DNA from: Clavelina lepadiformis
Taxonomy: Eukaryota > Chordata > Ascidiacea > Aplousobranchia > Clavelinidae
NCBI RefSeq assembly: GCF_947623445.1
Contig: NC_135245.1
Coordinates: forward strand, 20,343,501 to 20,407,500
Direction: 5' to 3'
Length of the DNA: 64,000 bases
Shown: positions 44,504 through 56,880 of the stretch, piece after piece
Layout of the letters: every line of letters starts with the position of its first letter
Position numbering within the stretch: the first letter of the stretch is position 1
The notes under the pieces: model-generated
Told to the model about the DNA's origin: nothing
Databases searched by the model: none
Seen by the model: the letters and a program-made list of their open reading frames with translations, nothing else
Made by a program: the position numbers and the translations under genes

Positions 44504-47500
44504 CTACTTTGGGAGTCTTGTGTTGACTGTGACCCCCTGACTCGAACCTTCTCTTTTGCGTCGAAAGATGACGGGGAAACCCCCTGTAGACGAAGCTTCG
44601 CTTCGCTTGGTCGATGCACTGATGGCGGCACTGAAGGTAAAAATTCAATTTGACGGTGGAAAGTCGTTCTTTTAAAAAAAGTTAAGTTTTAAGACCGACC
44701 GTCAAAGTAAGATTAAGAGTGATTTTATGTTAACCAGACAATTGGCAGGAAGTTTCGCATCAACTGAAACCATTTGCCAATACGTGACGTATTAACGTGA
44801 TGTGAAAGGCTTTACGTGAAAGTACGTGACATGAAACATCGTTTCCTGCAAATCATGCGCTTTCCTCACCTCATTCGCTTTTTGAACTTGGTTCCGAGGA
44901 AGCTGTAAAGGTACGGGTTCAAGGCGGAGTTGAGGAAAGCAAGGAGGGTGGTGGCTTCTGATAAATGCCTGCATCCGTCCTCCTACGTCACAATCATGAT
45001 TGTTATCACGTATATTCACACGAACAAGTGGCAGTTGGAAGAATGACACAACGACAGCTGTCATTGAGCTGCCCGTACCTGCAGTCCGGTGATTCCGGCG
45101 ATTTTGGCCAGGTGTGTGGCGTGGAAAGGAAGCCAGCAAACGAGGAACGAGGTCACGAGCACAGCGCACATGATCGTGATTCGCTCGCGATCGCGCTCAG
45201 ACTTCGATTGTTTGCCGGACTTTTGTTCGCCGTTTCGGGCTCGGCTTGACATCCGGGATGTCGTCAGACGATGAATGATGAGGCCATAGCACACCGTCAT
45301 TACCTTTGTTGGTAATAAACATATTCACAGTGACGTCATAATCGATATAGTCGCATTGTTAGTTTTCTGAAGTGAACTCACGATGAATGGGAGCAGGAAC
45401 ATGACGGCAAAGTTGAAGGAAATGAACGCGACGTAGCCCGACGACTGACCTCTGTAATGACAAGCGCTAAGACGGGTTATGTCAGGGAAATCCCCGTAGC
45501 TACTCTCCGAACCCACGAGTTCGAGCTCGTGCGGGTCCAAAGGTTCGCCAGACCCCCCGGACATAAAGTATTCGCCATTAACGGGTTCGAGTTCGGGTCC
45601 GGTAAAGTTCCCTGCATCTGCTTGGTTCGGGATTGCGTCCAATTGTGCCGCATAATAATCTGCAAAGTCGTCGTGGTCGTCTTCCGGTCTGTAACAAACA
45701 AAATTATTACGTCATAGATTGTTTTAAAATACAAAAGGACGAGAAGGTTTTCGCCGGGTAATTTTAATATAAATTGTTGCAGAAATTTTTGCCCCATCGC
45801 CAATAACCAACTTCAAAGTAAGGACAAAAAGATTAATTTGGGTTTTTGGGAGATTTATTGAAAAAAATTAAATTTTTATTCAAATCCTATCAGACCGATC
45901 AGATTCAGTCTTTATCGCAAACCCCGATGTCTGACGTCAGTTTGCATCACGTGATCCTAATGCGGGCGTAATATATCCTGGCATGGAACGCAACATCGCA
46001 CGATTATCAAGAAAACTGCTGAGATTAGAACAATCATGTTTTGGTATCTATTGTATTTATAAATCGCGGCTTCCGATAATTTGCTCTGTTGAGGTCCATC
46101 GCCGCGGTCATGACACAGCACTTTAAAAAAATCCATGTTTGTCCTCGTCATAAAGAACATGAAATGGCGCCAAGACGAAGATCCATAATTAGCTTTGTTA
46201 TAAATATTCGTCCATGTTTACTGGTGGATTGCTGGCGTGGGTAGAAGTTGAGCACAAATTTGGTTTTCGTTTTCAAAATAAAGCAGTTTCCAAGAATTCG
46301 AGAAAAATACGAGTTTAGTTATATATAACGCCTTTGTGACATCGCGCTCAAATCTAAGAGATTCTTATTGGGCCTGGTGCAGCCATCAGCTTAATACCTT
46401 GGAAGGCATCTCTCTGTGTTGGCTGATACTTCGGATATTTGTTTGACGCATTCCTGAAATTCCGCCTCGTTTGCTTTGTTCCGGCAGAAAGCGGAATAAT
46501 CCGCTGGAAACGTGAATCTGGAACACGAAGGAAATTTTAAAATGTGTTCTTGACGACCACGCTTTCATTAACAAATGCATGGAAGTATGACGTCATAACG
46601 GAACCAACCTGCAATCACAATTGGGCATTGTTCCAGCTTTTCCGGTGAACAACATCTCAGGGATTGTGAGGAGAAGAGACAGTGTCCAGGTTACCATGGC
46701 GATAATGATGGCTGATCTCTTCTTCCGAAGGACGTTGAGTCGGTTGGAAAAAGCGTGGCAGACCGCGATGTAGCGATCTATGCTCATGATCTAAACATTT
46801 ATAAAAAGAATTAAGCCTACGTATGCAATGACACAGTGCACGGCTTTGACGTCATCCTGCTTGTAAGGTGAATGACAACAATGGGATGAGGTTCCTGAGA
46901 GTAGATCAGGAGATTTTACAACGTTATGCAAATGCACGGAAGTAGGTCGCAATTGTTCTCGCCCCTGCGTTGGCATGACGTTGTATTTTTCTTCATTTCC
47001 GCAACTTGCCTCGCTTGCTAGTTCTGCGAAGTGCTTAGTTTTGGCATCTTTTTGCAAATCTCTTGAACGCTGCGTTCTTTAAAACTCTATTTTTGTTCCG
47101 AAGGAAATTGCTTCTAGTTGTTTCGGTTGAAAATAATCATTGTGTTTATTAAAATCATGAGATATTTTGTCAACTGATAATGGTCGATGCCGCGCAGCAC
47201 AATTAAGGGGGGAATAAGACATGCAAATTTTTCCCCACATTGCAACATCGTGACGTCATAGTAATGCACAATAACAACAAACCACATAAGTTAGTACCAT
47301 TAGAAAGAGGATGGACGCGTAGTAGTTCAAGTACAAGATGGTCTCTTTCGCTTTGCACATCCAGTCGGGAAAGTACCAGTTATTTTCCAGATCTGCGCTC
47401 GCCTTGAAGGGCAAAGTGATAAGAAATATGGCGTCTGCCACCGCCAGTTGCAAGACATACCTGCGTAAAACATTGTATTACATGGGGAACGATGCACATT

Positions 47501-48692
47501 ATGGCGTCACAGATGCGAAATAAAATGCTTAAATTATGACGATGAAGGCGGAAATGTTTTGTGTTTAAATGAACGCGGAAGTCTCACCAATGTGTCACTG
47601 ATTTCTTGAATTCTTTCAAAGCAAAGACGACAAAAATGACGACGAGGTTCCCGATCAATCCAATGACGCAAATAATCAAAGTAATGGCAACTTTCCACAC
47701 TTCCACCTCAGGGGAAGTACCTGCAGGAACGTCACACAATTTCTTCAAACCCATCAAAATAATATTTCGCGTGCGTTAGAAAACACGTGATAAAATGCAC
47801 TCGCTCACAATATGACGTAAAAACAACCGTAGTTTGATAAATCGCAGTCATTTAACCTCCCCCTCAACCGCGCGCTATGTAGTGGGCAACATGTCTACGT
47901 TTATGACGTCATATAAGGAAGTTGGGTAATAATAGCTGATGATTGGTTGAGACTGATAGCACAGGGCAATGACATGACTTAATGCACATTTCATTCTATT
48001 TATAAATTGTGGGCCAGGATTGTGGAAATGTATATTGTCCATTGGCCCATGGATAACTTTTGTCTTAGATTTGCTGAACTATAACAAAAGGTTTAAGGGA
48101 GAAAATTTGATTGTTATTTATTGTGGTTTTTGATCCAATGAAGATCATACTCAATATTATAAACTCGTGACAAAACCTTCGTAACTTTAACATTCTATAA
48201 AGTTTTAAAATCAACTTTGTGCCTAAATATGTTGGTGTTAGGCCTGGAGTGTGTTGGGTGTTGCGCCTGATCGTATCAATAATACAGGAGCCCCACCAAG
48301 GAATTCTGTGGGGATGGGGTAAAAAAATTTTGTCTCGTGGTCCACACTGTTTATTTCGCTCCTTATAACATTCAAAATTTAAAAAATCTTTTTCGTGGTA
48401 AATAATTAAACGTAAAAATTGGCGGGAAATAATCGCGCATTAAACATTCCACAAACTTTAAAATCGTGTCTCTTTGTTTCGAGTTTTTAAATAAAATGAA
48501 TCAAATTTAACTTTGTGACAAATAATTTCTCCACTCACCAGAGTTTGCCAAGTCTTCGCCTGGACCGAACAGAGGTGGGCCAGTGTCGTTGATTGGGGGT
48601 GAGCCGCTTTCATTCACATCCGGGAGAAGTGGGTAATAATCGGGGTACAAGCTGGGGGTGCCGTCGTAGAAAGGATAATTGTACAGGGCCAT
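44504..48692 (-). CDS. Class A GPCR D, chemokine-receptor-like with giant ECL2
   Basis: Nine minus-strand exons: 48692-48539, 47720-47588, 47460-47298, 46790-46609, 46517-46398, 45688-45382, 45303-45079, 44982-44870 and 44630-44504. All phases match; total 1524 nt (507 aa). The N-terminus is tyrosine-rich and acidic with N-glycosylation sequons (LYPDYYPLLPDVNES, INDT), as in chemokine and anaphylatoxin receptors where such tyrosines are sulfated. Landmarks: GLIGN (TM1), LAVADAIFLITLPF (TM2), SIDRYIAVCHAF (TM3), CWLPFHATH (TM6), NSALNPYLY (TM7). ECL2 is about 135 residues, cysteine-bearing and very acidic, a size otherwise typical of the C3a receptor. Exon 8 was fixed by phase at gacgtag. The Ser/Thr-rich tail ends in TRLPK. 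Ligand unknown. Confidence 0.88.
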
Positions 48693-51600
48693 TTTATAAT
48701 TCTTACGTTGCTAAAACTACAAATATAATTTTTACAATTCTTCGCAATGACATTGACTGAAGTCATGTAATATAATATCCATGAAGTTAGCGACGTTGCC
48801 ATTTAGAATAATAGAACAAGTCATCTTTTGCTTTCCTGCCTCCAAATTTCTTCTGTCTTGTGCAAAAAGCCACAAAGACTGGTTTCAAGAATTTCTATGG
48901 TCAAACCTCACCACCCTAGTTGAAGCAAAATCTGTCCGTATCTGTCCAAAGTTGGTCTGTTGACGACTTATATTACAAACTGTTCCTCGTATTACGTGGT
49001 GCTATTAATATGACGTGAGTCGCACGATCGAAAAATTTGAATTTTGCTTTTTAATAAATCTTGCTTTTAAGATAAAAGGACCGTGCCAGCTACAACACCA
49101 GGAAGTAATTTTAGCTGACGCAACTCATAGATTATTGCGTAACAATCCAAAATTAAGTCTGCTTTCGTTTCTTTTAAATTTAATCGCAGCCAATATTTAT
49201 GAGTTTCGCCATTTATTGCGAGTTAATAGAAATCACCTTAATAGGGGACAGAAACTTTCATGTGAAACCAGCTTATTATTACGTCATTAGGTTTTACAGT
49301 TTTACTCCCGAAAATCGTGATTGGTTCCTCAAAAACTTCAATTAAAACCTAAAAACTAAAATCAACTCTTTGCTGATTTTCCTAACCTAACCGCCCATCT
49401 TCAACAACAGGCTGCGTAAACTATTTACTGTGAAATAGTTCTTCCTTATTTCCAATTTTAAATTCTTCTTAACTTTACAAGCAAAATACATCGACATCTT
49501 CTTCTTATGATTTCTATGTTCTGAACCTTCGCTAACAGGAAATGTTTTACTTGTGTTACACGGAAGCATTCTTTGAGTTTTTAACGAGGAGTAATTCTGA
49601 ACCCGCGCAGAAGGAAGCATAGTATTAGTCGGAAATACGTTGTAGACTTACAAAATAATGCACATTGCCTCCATGAGTTTAACACGGGCGCTCGTTCAAT
49701 CAATATTGAGACCATGTGCCTAAGCACACGGATATAACTTGCTGTGGAAGAGAGATGTTTCCAAAGAATGTCTGTGCGCTTCCATGTCTAAAAACTGTAC
49801 AGAATTGTAACCTTGAAAACCTTCAGTCAAACCAGAACTCTAGTCCAAAGAACAGACTAAAGCAGTCTTGCAAAGGTTCTTTTCTTGTTCTTTCCATGTT
49901 TTAAAAACGTTATCAAAGGCGCCCTGCTTTGAAACTGATACTATAGTTTGGCAACATTTGCAAATTATGAAAATGAAAAACAAATCAAAACGGCCTCGAT
50001 CGAACAACGCTGCTCAACAAATTCGTCGCCGTATCTTGAGCGGTGGGAATATACGTCAGCTGGAAATATTTTGATGTGAAACTAATACCAAGCTTCCACG
50101 CTAAGTGGGAGGTCTACGTCATCACTATAGTGTTTCGGCATCCATGGAAATTATTCTTTGTTGAGTTTTGTTTCAAGATATGCAATAAGTTTTATATACA
50201 CGCGCCCTGCCAGTCTTCCGAGGCTAGCATGTTCCTTCTGCTCCTCTGAACTTTTTTCTTTTTTCTTTTCTGCAACTCCTTTTCGGTTTTAACCATTGCA
50301 ATGTTAAATATAGTAGATTTAGAAAGCTTCATCCAAATTGCTATCTGCTGTACCAATCAAAATGAGACTGTACAGTTAACTTCGAAGCGTTTTAAGCAGC
50401 TGTTCAGGCGTTAAATCAAACTTTTGTGTTTCGCACATTTTGAAAGTGGAGAGCACACGCGGGTATTTTAGAGCCAGTTTTAGTGGTTTATAATAAAATG
50501 TTTTGATGGAGGTTACAAAACCAAACATGGCGAGGTCCCCGCCACAGCTGGTCCCCAGGTCCCAATGAAAATCTGGCGCTGATTTTACCGATAACTTGTA
50601 TCTTTTAGCTTTTGCCTTTGACTATGGGGAGATAAAGATGATGATGACCTCGTCATAGCAAAACGAAATGAATGAATTTGTATTCTTATTCCTGAAAGTG
50701 ATGCTGGCACGTCATAGCCAGGACTTTAGCTTTTAAGTTTGATGTAACTGAAACTTATCACGGAACAACTTCATTTTCAAAATCGGGATTCGAGTGAACA
50801 TCGCTTTTGAGCGCCTTCGGGAATGGCAAAACATGCTCTAAATAGCGGATTTCGATAAGAAAGTTGATGATGAACGAAAGCGAAAATATAAAGAAAAAAA
50901 ACACATAAGTTTCGACACCAGCGCGTTTTCCTTCTCATTTAAATCCCACGAATTTGTAAATTACACATTTTCCTAGCCAGAGAACACACAATCGCTTATT
51001 TAAAAAACGTCAATTATCTAAATTATTACAATCGCCATAATTTAATGAGGAATATGGCAACAAAACGAATTAGAATTTATGAGACATAACATTTTTTCTT
51101 TTCACCACAAAAACTGTTTGTACGCGCCAACTAGCGGCACAGGGATTTTCTTCATCGGACAGCGCATTATATCTAAACTATCATCCAAGCTTAGGAAATG
51201 GCAGTTGAGAGGTAATAATTGTAAACAGTTAAAGTTGTTCAATATGCAACAACATGCGGCGCCCCTTGCAATAGATAGTTCATAATTTTGTAGGTTTGGT
51301 GGCCCTGCTGACCTATCATCTTGTAGCACAATTCTATTATTACTATCTTGCATGTTTTAAGCCCTTGGGCTCTGCCACTTTTCCTGCTCGTTAATTGTTC
51401 GTGAGCATTTGTTTTATTGTGCTCTAACTACAAAGGTTATCATTGTAACTTTCGCTCCGTAAAGTTAATGGCGAAAATAAAAATTTTTTTATAAATAATA
51501 GCATAAGAAAATAAATTTTCCGATTTCGCCACCACAAGTGCCATAGTTGTAAACTAAAAGTGACGGTGATGCTAAACGTCAAAATGATTTTTCTGCTTGC

Positions 51601-51849
51601 ATTACAGCACCCGTCAGGACCAAAAAGTCCCATCATGTAGGCTACGTCATAATATTTCAAAGTTAGTTTTACAGTGACGTCGTTACTGTTAACAATCGTT
51701 GTTTAGACACGGAGACCAACAGACGCTCCTCCGCGTCATTTCGCCAAATCAAGTTGTGACTGTGTTTCGTCACATGTTTTTGGCAATAACTTAAAATGAA
51801 TTCTAGTTACAGCAGCTTGATCCGTGAGCCAGAAAAGCTCCACTTCTCT
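48693..51849. other. Intergenic region upstream of GPCR gene D
   Basis: AT-rich, with no supported exon on either strand. It should include the gene D promoter. TGACGTCA is nearly absent from here onward, unlike the region to the left. Confidence 0.5.
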
Positions 51850-52030
51850 GGCTCGGTAGCCGAGTGGTTCGAACGCTGGCCCCGCAACAAATGCGGCTCA
51901 TGTTGCAACGATACCCAATGGCGCTATACGCTACCGTTGTAGCTCTAAGGTCCTTGGGCAAAGCATTATCGACGCTTGCTCCTGTTCAGTGGAGCTGGTG
52001 GACAGTTCTAAATTCGAGAAACACGATAGA
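51850..52030 (+). mobile_element. tRNA-derived SINE-like element
   Basis: A tRNA-type A box (TAGCCGAGTGG, 51857-51867) sits near the left end, followed by a degenerate B-box-like segment (GTTGCAACGATACCC). Further right GGTCCTTGGGCAAAGCA resembles the conserved body of several invertebrate SINE families. The right end is not sharply defined and no target duplication was seen. Confidence 0.5.
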
Positions 52031-54847
52031 CAGGTAATGTAAACCTTTTGTTTGCGCTATGCATAAGCCTATAGTTCTCACGGAGATTCCTGATTAAAGA
52101 TAGCAGTCGACTGGAAGCGATTAGCCTACGCCTAAGCCATCATTGTTGTTCAAATGCAAAATTGAAGTGATCCCGATTTCTGACCTAATTCGGCAGATTT
52201 TAACAATATTTGTATTCAAAAAATTCCGATCTGAAACTTAAATGCGCCGTTAAAGTGGCGCGTACAGACATGAGTCTCAGGGCTTGAAGCCATCTTCCTT
52301 CTAGTAAAAGCGGCATGCCCTGAAGCAAAAGCAATTTTTCATGCAAATCTTTTATGTAGGTAGAGATGGAGTGTATTGTCACAGCTTATCATGAAGGTGA
52401 TGGCCTAAAATTTTGCCAACTGGTTACTTTTCTTTTAATTGACCCAAAGTACAGTAGATCTTCTTTAATATGAAAGCATAAACAACTATAAACCGGGATT
52501 TATAGACGTATGTGATGAAAACAATTAGGCCACCTTGTGGTTGAAGGGAAGTGATTTTAAGGAGTTTGATTTCTAAACAATTGAGCGCCCGCACCACCAA
52601 GATGGCGCCAAAGTTTTATGAGGTAAGTGGCAAAGTAGGTGGTGCATAGAAGTTAATTCTATGCGTCATTTTCAGCGTCCCCTTTAAACAAAACCCCTTT
52701 TTGTTCTGGCAGACTGGCGAAGTACTTGCAGACCAGACTGCAGAGTTTGGCATAGTTGCACTCAATCGGTGTACTGCGTTTCATCATGAGCTTCAGTGCC
52801 GCACTTAAGTACGTTATTTTGTACTTAACGACTTCGACAGATTTTCTGTGCACTCAATTTTCGATTGATTTGAAGTTTGAATAAGTCAAACTGTGTAATT
52901 GCGCACCTAAGTTTTTCATTGTGTTTGAGCATTTGTGCGCACCGCGCTAGTCCTTTTTGGTTGTCTTGTGCACCCAAAAAGGACTCTGTAGTCCGGCTTG
53001 CAGGTATTCCTTCTGGTCTGATAGTGCCAAGGCCTTCATGCTTGTATATCTAGCTGTCAGCTTGGACCTTGTCTTGCTGCAGTTGCCGGGAAGTGTTCTG
53101 CCTGACCTAATCATGGAAATTCGATTCGTTTCTCCCTCTGTGCACAGATGTAGCCTAGACCTAATGGCAGTTGGGTCTAGTGCAGAAGTGCACAACCACA
53201 GCTGATGCATTTGTATACTAACCATAAACTTAGATCCCAGTTACTCAAATTATGACGTCATGTGGCTGTGAACATGTGCACTAGACTCTGGTGATCGATG
53301 GTTGAATGAATCTACCGTATTACTGTATTATTGCAAAGTTGTAAAAATTAAAAAAGATGTTTGGACAGCAGAGTGCAAAAATAGGCCAGCCGCTATATAC
53401 CTGCTCCAGTAACTTGTCCAGGCAGTTCACATCCGCCTCAAAAGGTCCGAGCTGTGAAGTAACTGAGGTTTCAATGCACTTTGTCTTGCCAAAATTTATG
53501 TATTTGCATGATTTAACTACAATTGTCACATAGTGTCATGCAAGTGTGATGAAGCAAAATAACTTTTTAATTTTTTATAAAAAATTGTCTTATTTTCCAA
53601 AAGTTTCAAATCATTAAGTGGAGAATTCCAAATTTTTGGTCCCATATATCAAATAGTTTGTTGGGTTAAGGATTTACTGTAGAAAGAAGGCAAAAATTGT
53701 TTTGCTTTCTTAGCAAATTGACATATCTCGATGAATTTATTAGGAAAAAATCTGAAAATAGAGTCATAAGTGAATATTGCATTATAGATAGACCTATACA
53801 TCAAATTAACATCTTTGTGGCCGTTATTTCCACTAGTTTTAATGTTTTATCTTATTCTTGTCACTTAAAGTGAGGGGCAAGTCAAAACATTATTTTTGAT
53901 CTTATTTGAAAGAATACTATTAACAGAACATTCTGGTAAAATATTTTTGAGAACTACTTGGTGGTTAGCTAGTTATTGGAAAAAGAAAATCGCAAAATCT
54001 CTCTGTTTTTGGCCTTCTTTGTGAAGTAGATCCAGGCTCTTGTTATGTCATAGATTCACAGTCAAGTTGCTTTCCTTGCGTGGTAATCAACTGAAGTCAA
54101 AAGTTTAGGTCGTAAGAGTTAAACCTATGATCAATTGGGCATCATGTGAAAATATTTGCAATGTGAAGCGTTGGAATTGAATAAATTACGATTGTTTTAA
54201 TAAAAAACCCGGTAGCCCAATCATTTGCGTCCGTGAAGTTATGGTATTCTTTGGACCGCATAGGCTACCCGACAAACCGTTACCATAGACCAACTGGTTA
54301 TCGTGGTTGAGGTGTAGGCTGTCACCTATCAAGCTGTTGGCACTTAGAGCAATTTATACAGCTGTAACAGATACATACGTGATATAGAGTAGGTATTGCT
54401 AAATTTATGAATTTTCAATGTTGTGTGCGATTACTTGTTACATCACAAGAGCCTTGATCTACATCTCAATTAAGGCCAATTTTGCGATTTTGTGTTGCTT
54501 ATAATTACCCAACCAAGAATGATTTTTCATAACTATTTTACCGGAAGAATAATTGAGTAGTGTCCTTTCGTTTAAGATCAACTGGTTTTTGAACTTGCTC
54601 CTCACTTTGAAGCAGTTTGTTCTGCAATAGGCTTACTCACCTTGTTGCGAAATTTGCGATATACCGATGTCATAACTGATTTGAAAATTGAATAACATAG
54701 TCTATATATTATAAATAAATGTATAAAATCATAGTCTATTTGCACGTAGGTCAGATATACATAGCCTGGCAATAAAGGTAATAACTGGTCCCTATACAAC
54801 CAATGTTTATTGGAGTTGTTAGATCTTGAAGTTATTTTGGCTGTGAA
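52031..54847. other. Intergenic region before the zinc-finger cluster
   Basis: Holds the second hAT-like MITE and a short first-exon-like sequence near 52601-52621 (a good Kozak ATG, six more codons, then gtaagt). No complete gene was recognised. The promoter of the first zinc-finger gene should lie at the right end. Confidence 0.45.
53178..53283. mobile_element. hAT-like MITE, copy 2 (opposite orientation)
   Basis: The left end TAGTGCAGAAGTGCACAACC and the right end, read in reverse as TAGTGCACATGTTCACAG, are inverted relatives. The reverse complement of the interior reads TGACGTCATAATTTGAGTA, matching copy 1 at 7405-7487. This copy contains an intact TGACGTCA octamer. Confidence 0.62.
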
Positions 54848-55795
54848 ATGATGAATTTGGTCCAAAACGAAGTGTTTTCATCTGAGGCGATTGGTTTGCT
54901 GATCCTGGAGGAGCTGAAATTTATGAGGAAGGAACTCCGTGAAGAGGTGAAGAGAATCGGTAGGAAACTGGACAGCATCATTGAAACAAGGAGCCCAGTG
55001 ATGAAAGGTTCCTCGGACTGTGATGAAGCTCACTACGAGAATTCACTTTGCATTGAGTCTGTGCCAGAACCAGATGAAGGTGCGATGGCAAATGGCAGCG
55101 AGTACGAGGTTCAAATAAACTGTGATAGTTTTGAGAACCCTATGGTGGGTGATAACTTTGACGCTGATGATGTCACAATGGTCTACCAGCCAGATGTGTC
55201 CGAGACGGAAAACAATTATCTGCTTATGCCGGCTGAAAACAAACTGGAAAAAGATTATTCCTGCGACTCTATACAGGAGTCAATTTACAGCAGCAATTCT
55301 CTTCTGGACTCGAAGTATTCATTCCATGAAACTCCTCTTCTGACTGTGAAGAAAAAGAAACGAACTAACGGTCCGTCGCTTTATTGTAAATTGTGTTCGT
55401 CTGTGTTTTCATCAAACTATAAGCTGACCAGACATCTGGCCGAGGTCCATCAGCATAAGACCGCTTACACATGCCGGTATTGCTCGAAAGTCTTTTACAG
55501 AGAGAGCCACCTGACGAGGCATGTGAGGATACACACAGGTGAGAAGCCGTATAAGTGCGAGTTCTGTGAGAAGGCGTTTATTCGTAAAGACTATTTGGAA
55601 ACCCATCTAAAATGCCATCGAGATAAGCTCACATCCAGGCAATCTTGTACCATTTGCAAGCGTTCATTTCCAGACAAATATAGCTTGTCTGAGCACTTAA
55701 AGACTCTGTGTGGTGGACGCGGTGCAAGACGTGCAGACAAAGTGACACTTTTACAAAAAACGCCCCTAAAATCTTCGACTCGTTCTGCCAGGTAG
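54848..55795 (+). CDS. C2H2 zinc-finger protein Z1 (type A N-terminus)
   Basis: Single uninterrupted coding exon, 315 aa, starting at two adjacent ATGs. Residues 14-47 form a predicted amphipathic helix (AIGLLILEELKFMRKEL, EEVKRIGRKLDSII). Residues 50-170 are acidic and disordered, followed by a basic KKKKR run. Four zinc fingers follow at about 179-290: two with a TGEKP-type linker between fingers 2 and 3, and a last one of C2HC form (HLKTLC). It is probably a DNA-binding nuclear transcription factor. It is the first of four tandem paralogues. The final codons are followed by CCAG/gtaggt, so a spliced longer form cannot be excluded. Confidence 0.88.
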   Translation: MMNLVQNEVFSSEAIGLLILEELKFMRKELREEVKRIGRKLDSIIETRSPVMKGSSDCDEAHYENSLCIESVPEPDEGAMANGSEYEVQINCDSFENPMVGDNFDADDVTMVYQPDVSETENNYLLMPAENKLEKDYSCDSIQESIYSSNSLLDSKYSFHETPLLTVKKKKRTNGPSLYCKLCSSVFSSNYKLTRHLAEVHQHKTAYTCRYCSKVFYRESHLTRHVRIHTGEKPYKCEFCEKAFIRKDYLETHLKCHRDKLTSRQSCTICKRSFPDKYSLSEHLKTLCGGRGARRADKVTLLQKTPLKSSTRSAR

Positions 55796-56880
55796 GTGCT
55801 GAGAGAAATTTACTCCATGTTGCATCAGATTTTTTCAATTTTTGCATCACGGTATTTGCTTGGTTTTTGTTCTTGTTACACCAGAGTTTGAGTGGTTAAG
55901 AGATATATCAACTTTACATGGGCATGGACACACTCAAAATACTATTTTTTGTGCTATTCTGACTCCATTTATTATGTACATTGGTTGCAATCTTGCACGT
56001 TTGGTAAAAGTTTTGCCATAATCTGGAATCATGACACTTCTCAGGTTGCTTTTCTTTGGTCCTACGCCGCAGAACATTGATGTTGATTGAAAAGTGTTCA
56101 GTGAAGAATCTTTGCTGAAATATCATTTTATACTTTTCATCAGAACTTCATAAACTGATGAATCATTCTGGATGCTTTGTTTGTTCGAGTGAAATCATAG
56201 ATCAGAAATAAGTTTTGTTAGTTATAGACCGTAATCTATGTTTTCTTATCACCAGCATCACTCAGCTTTTTGCAGATTAACTGATTTGAAACTTTAAACA
56301 TTTATTGGCTAAAACGACCCTTTTGTTTTTAAAAGCCGACTAACAAGACCCCAACACAGGATTTTTCAACGAAAACAGTGACACATATCACTGTTGTGAC
56401 TCACGATCTGAGAACTCATAACTGTAACGCATTGTGAGTTACTTTATATCTGACAAGACGCGTCGACTTTTTATGAATTTATCAATTTGCTTTCAGTGTC
56501 GACCTTGTACTAATTTTTGTGTTTTTTTGTCTTTATCATAAATATTGTTATTTTGGTTCGTTAATTACCAATGTTGTGTTTTGTCTAAGCTGTTTTCTGT
56601 TTGTCATCTTATGCATCTACCTTAGTCTGCATTCATGTCATGTTTGCTTCATGTATTTTTGAAGATCATTTGTAAATATCTTTGTTGTGTCAATGTCTCG
56701 TGAACGAAACAACTTACTGGTTTTGGTTTAAAAAATCAAACTTAGCTGTTCATGCTTTTGTCATTATTTTGCAAAGTTAAATGCAACGTGCGTTTGTTCA
56801 AATGATGTCTATGACTGACAATTTTTTCAAACACTACGTAGAAAATCAGCAGTGTAAGGTGGTTATAGTGCTGCGTTGGA
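55796..56880. other. Spacer between zinc-finger genes Z1 and Z2
   Basis: AT-rich, T-rich intergenic DNA with no supported exon. It contains the Z1 3' untranslated region and the Z2 5' region. Confidence 0.5.

Noticed and set aside
45957-46160. Hydrophobic minus-strand frame inside the gene D intron, considered as an extra membrane exon
   Set aside because: Exon 5 joins directly to the exon starting at 45688 in phase 2. The extra frame has no matching splice sites and does not resemble TM5.
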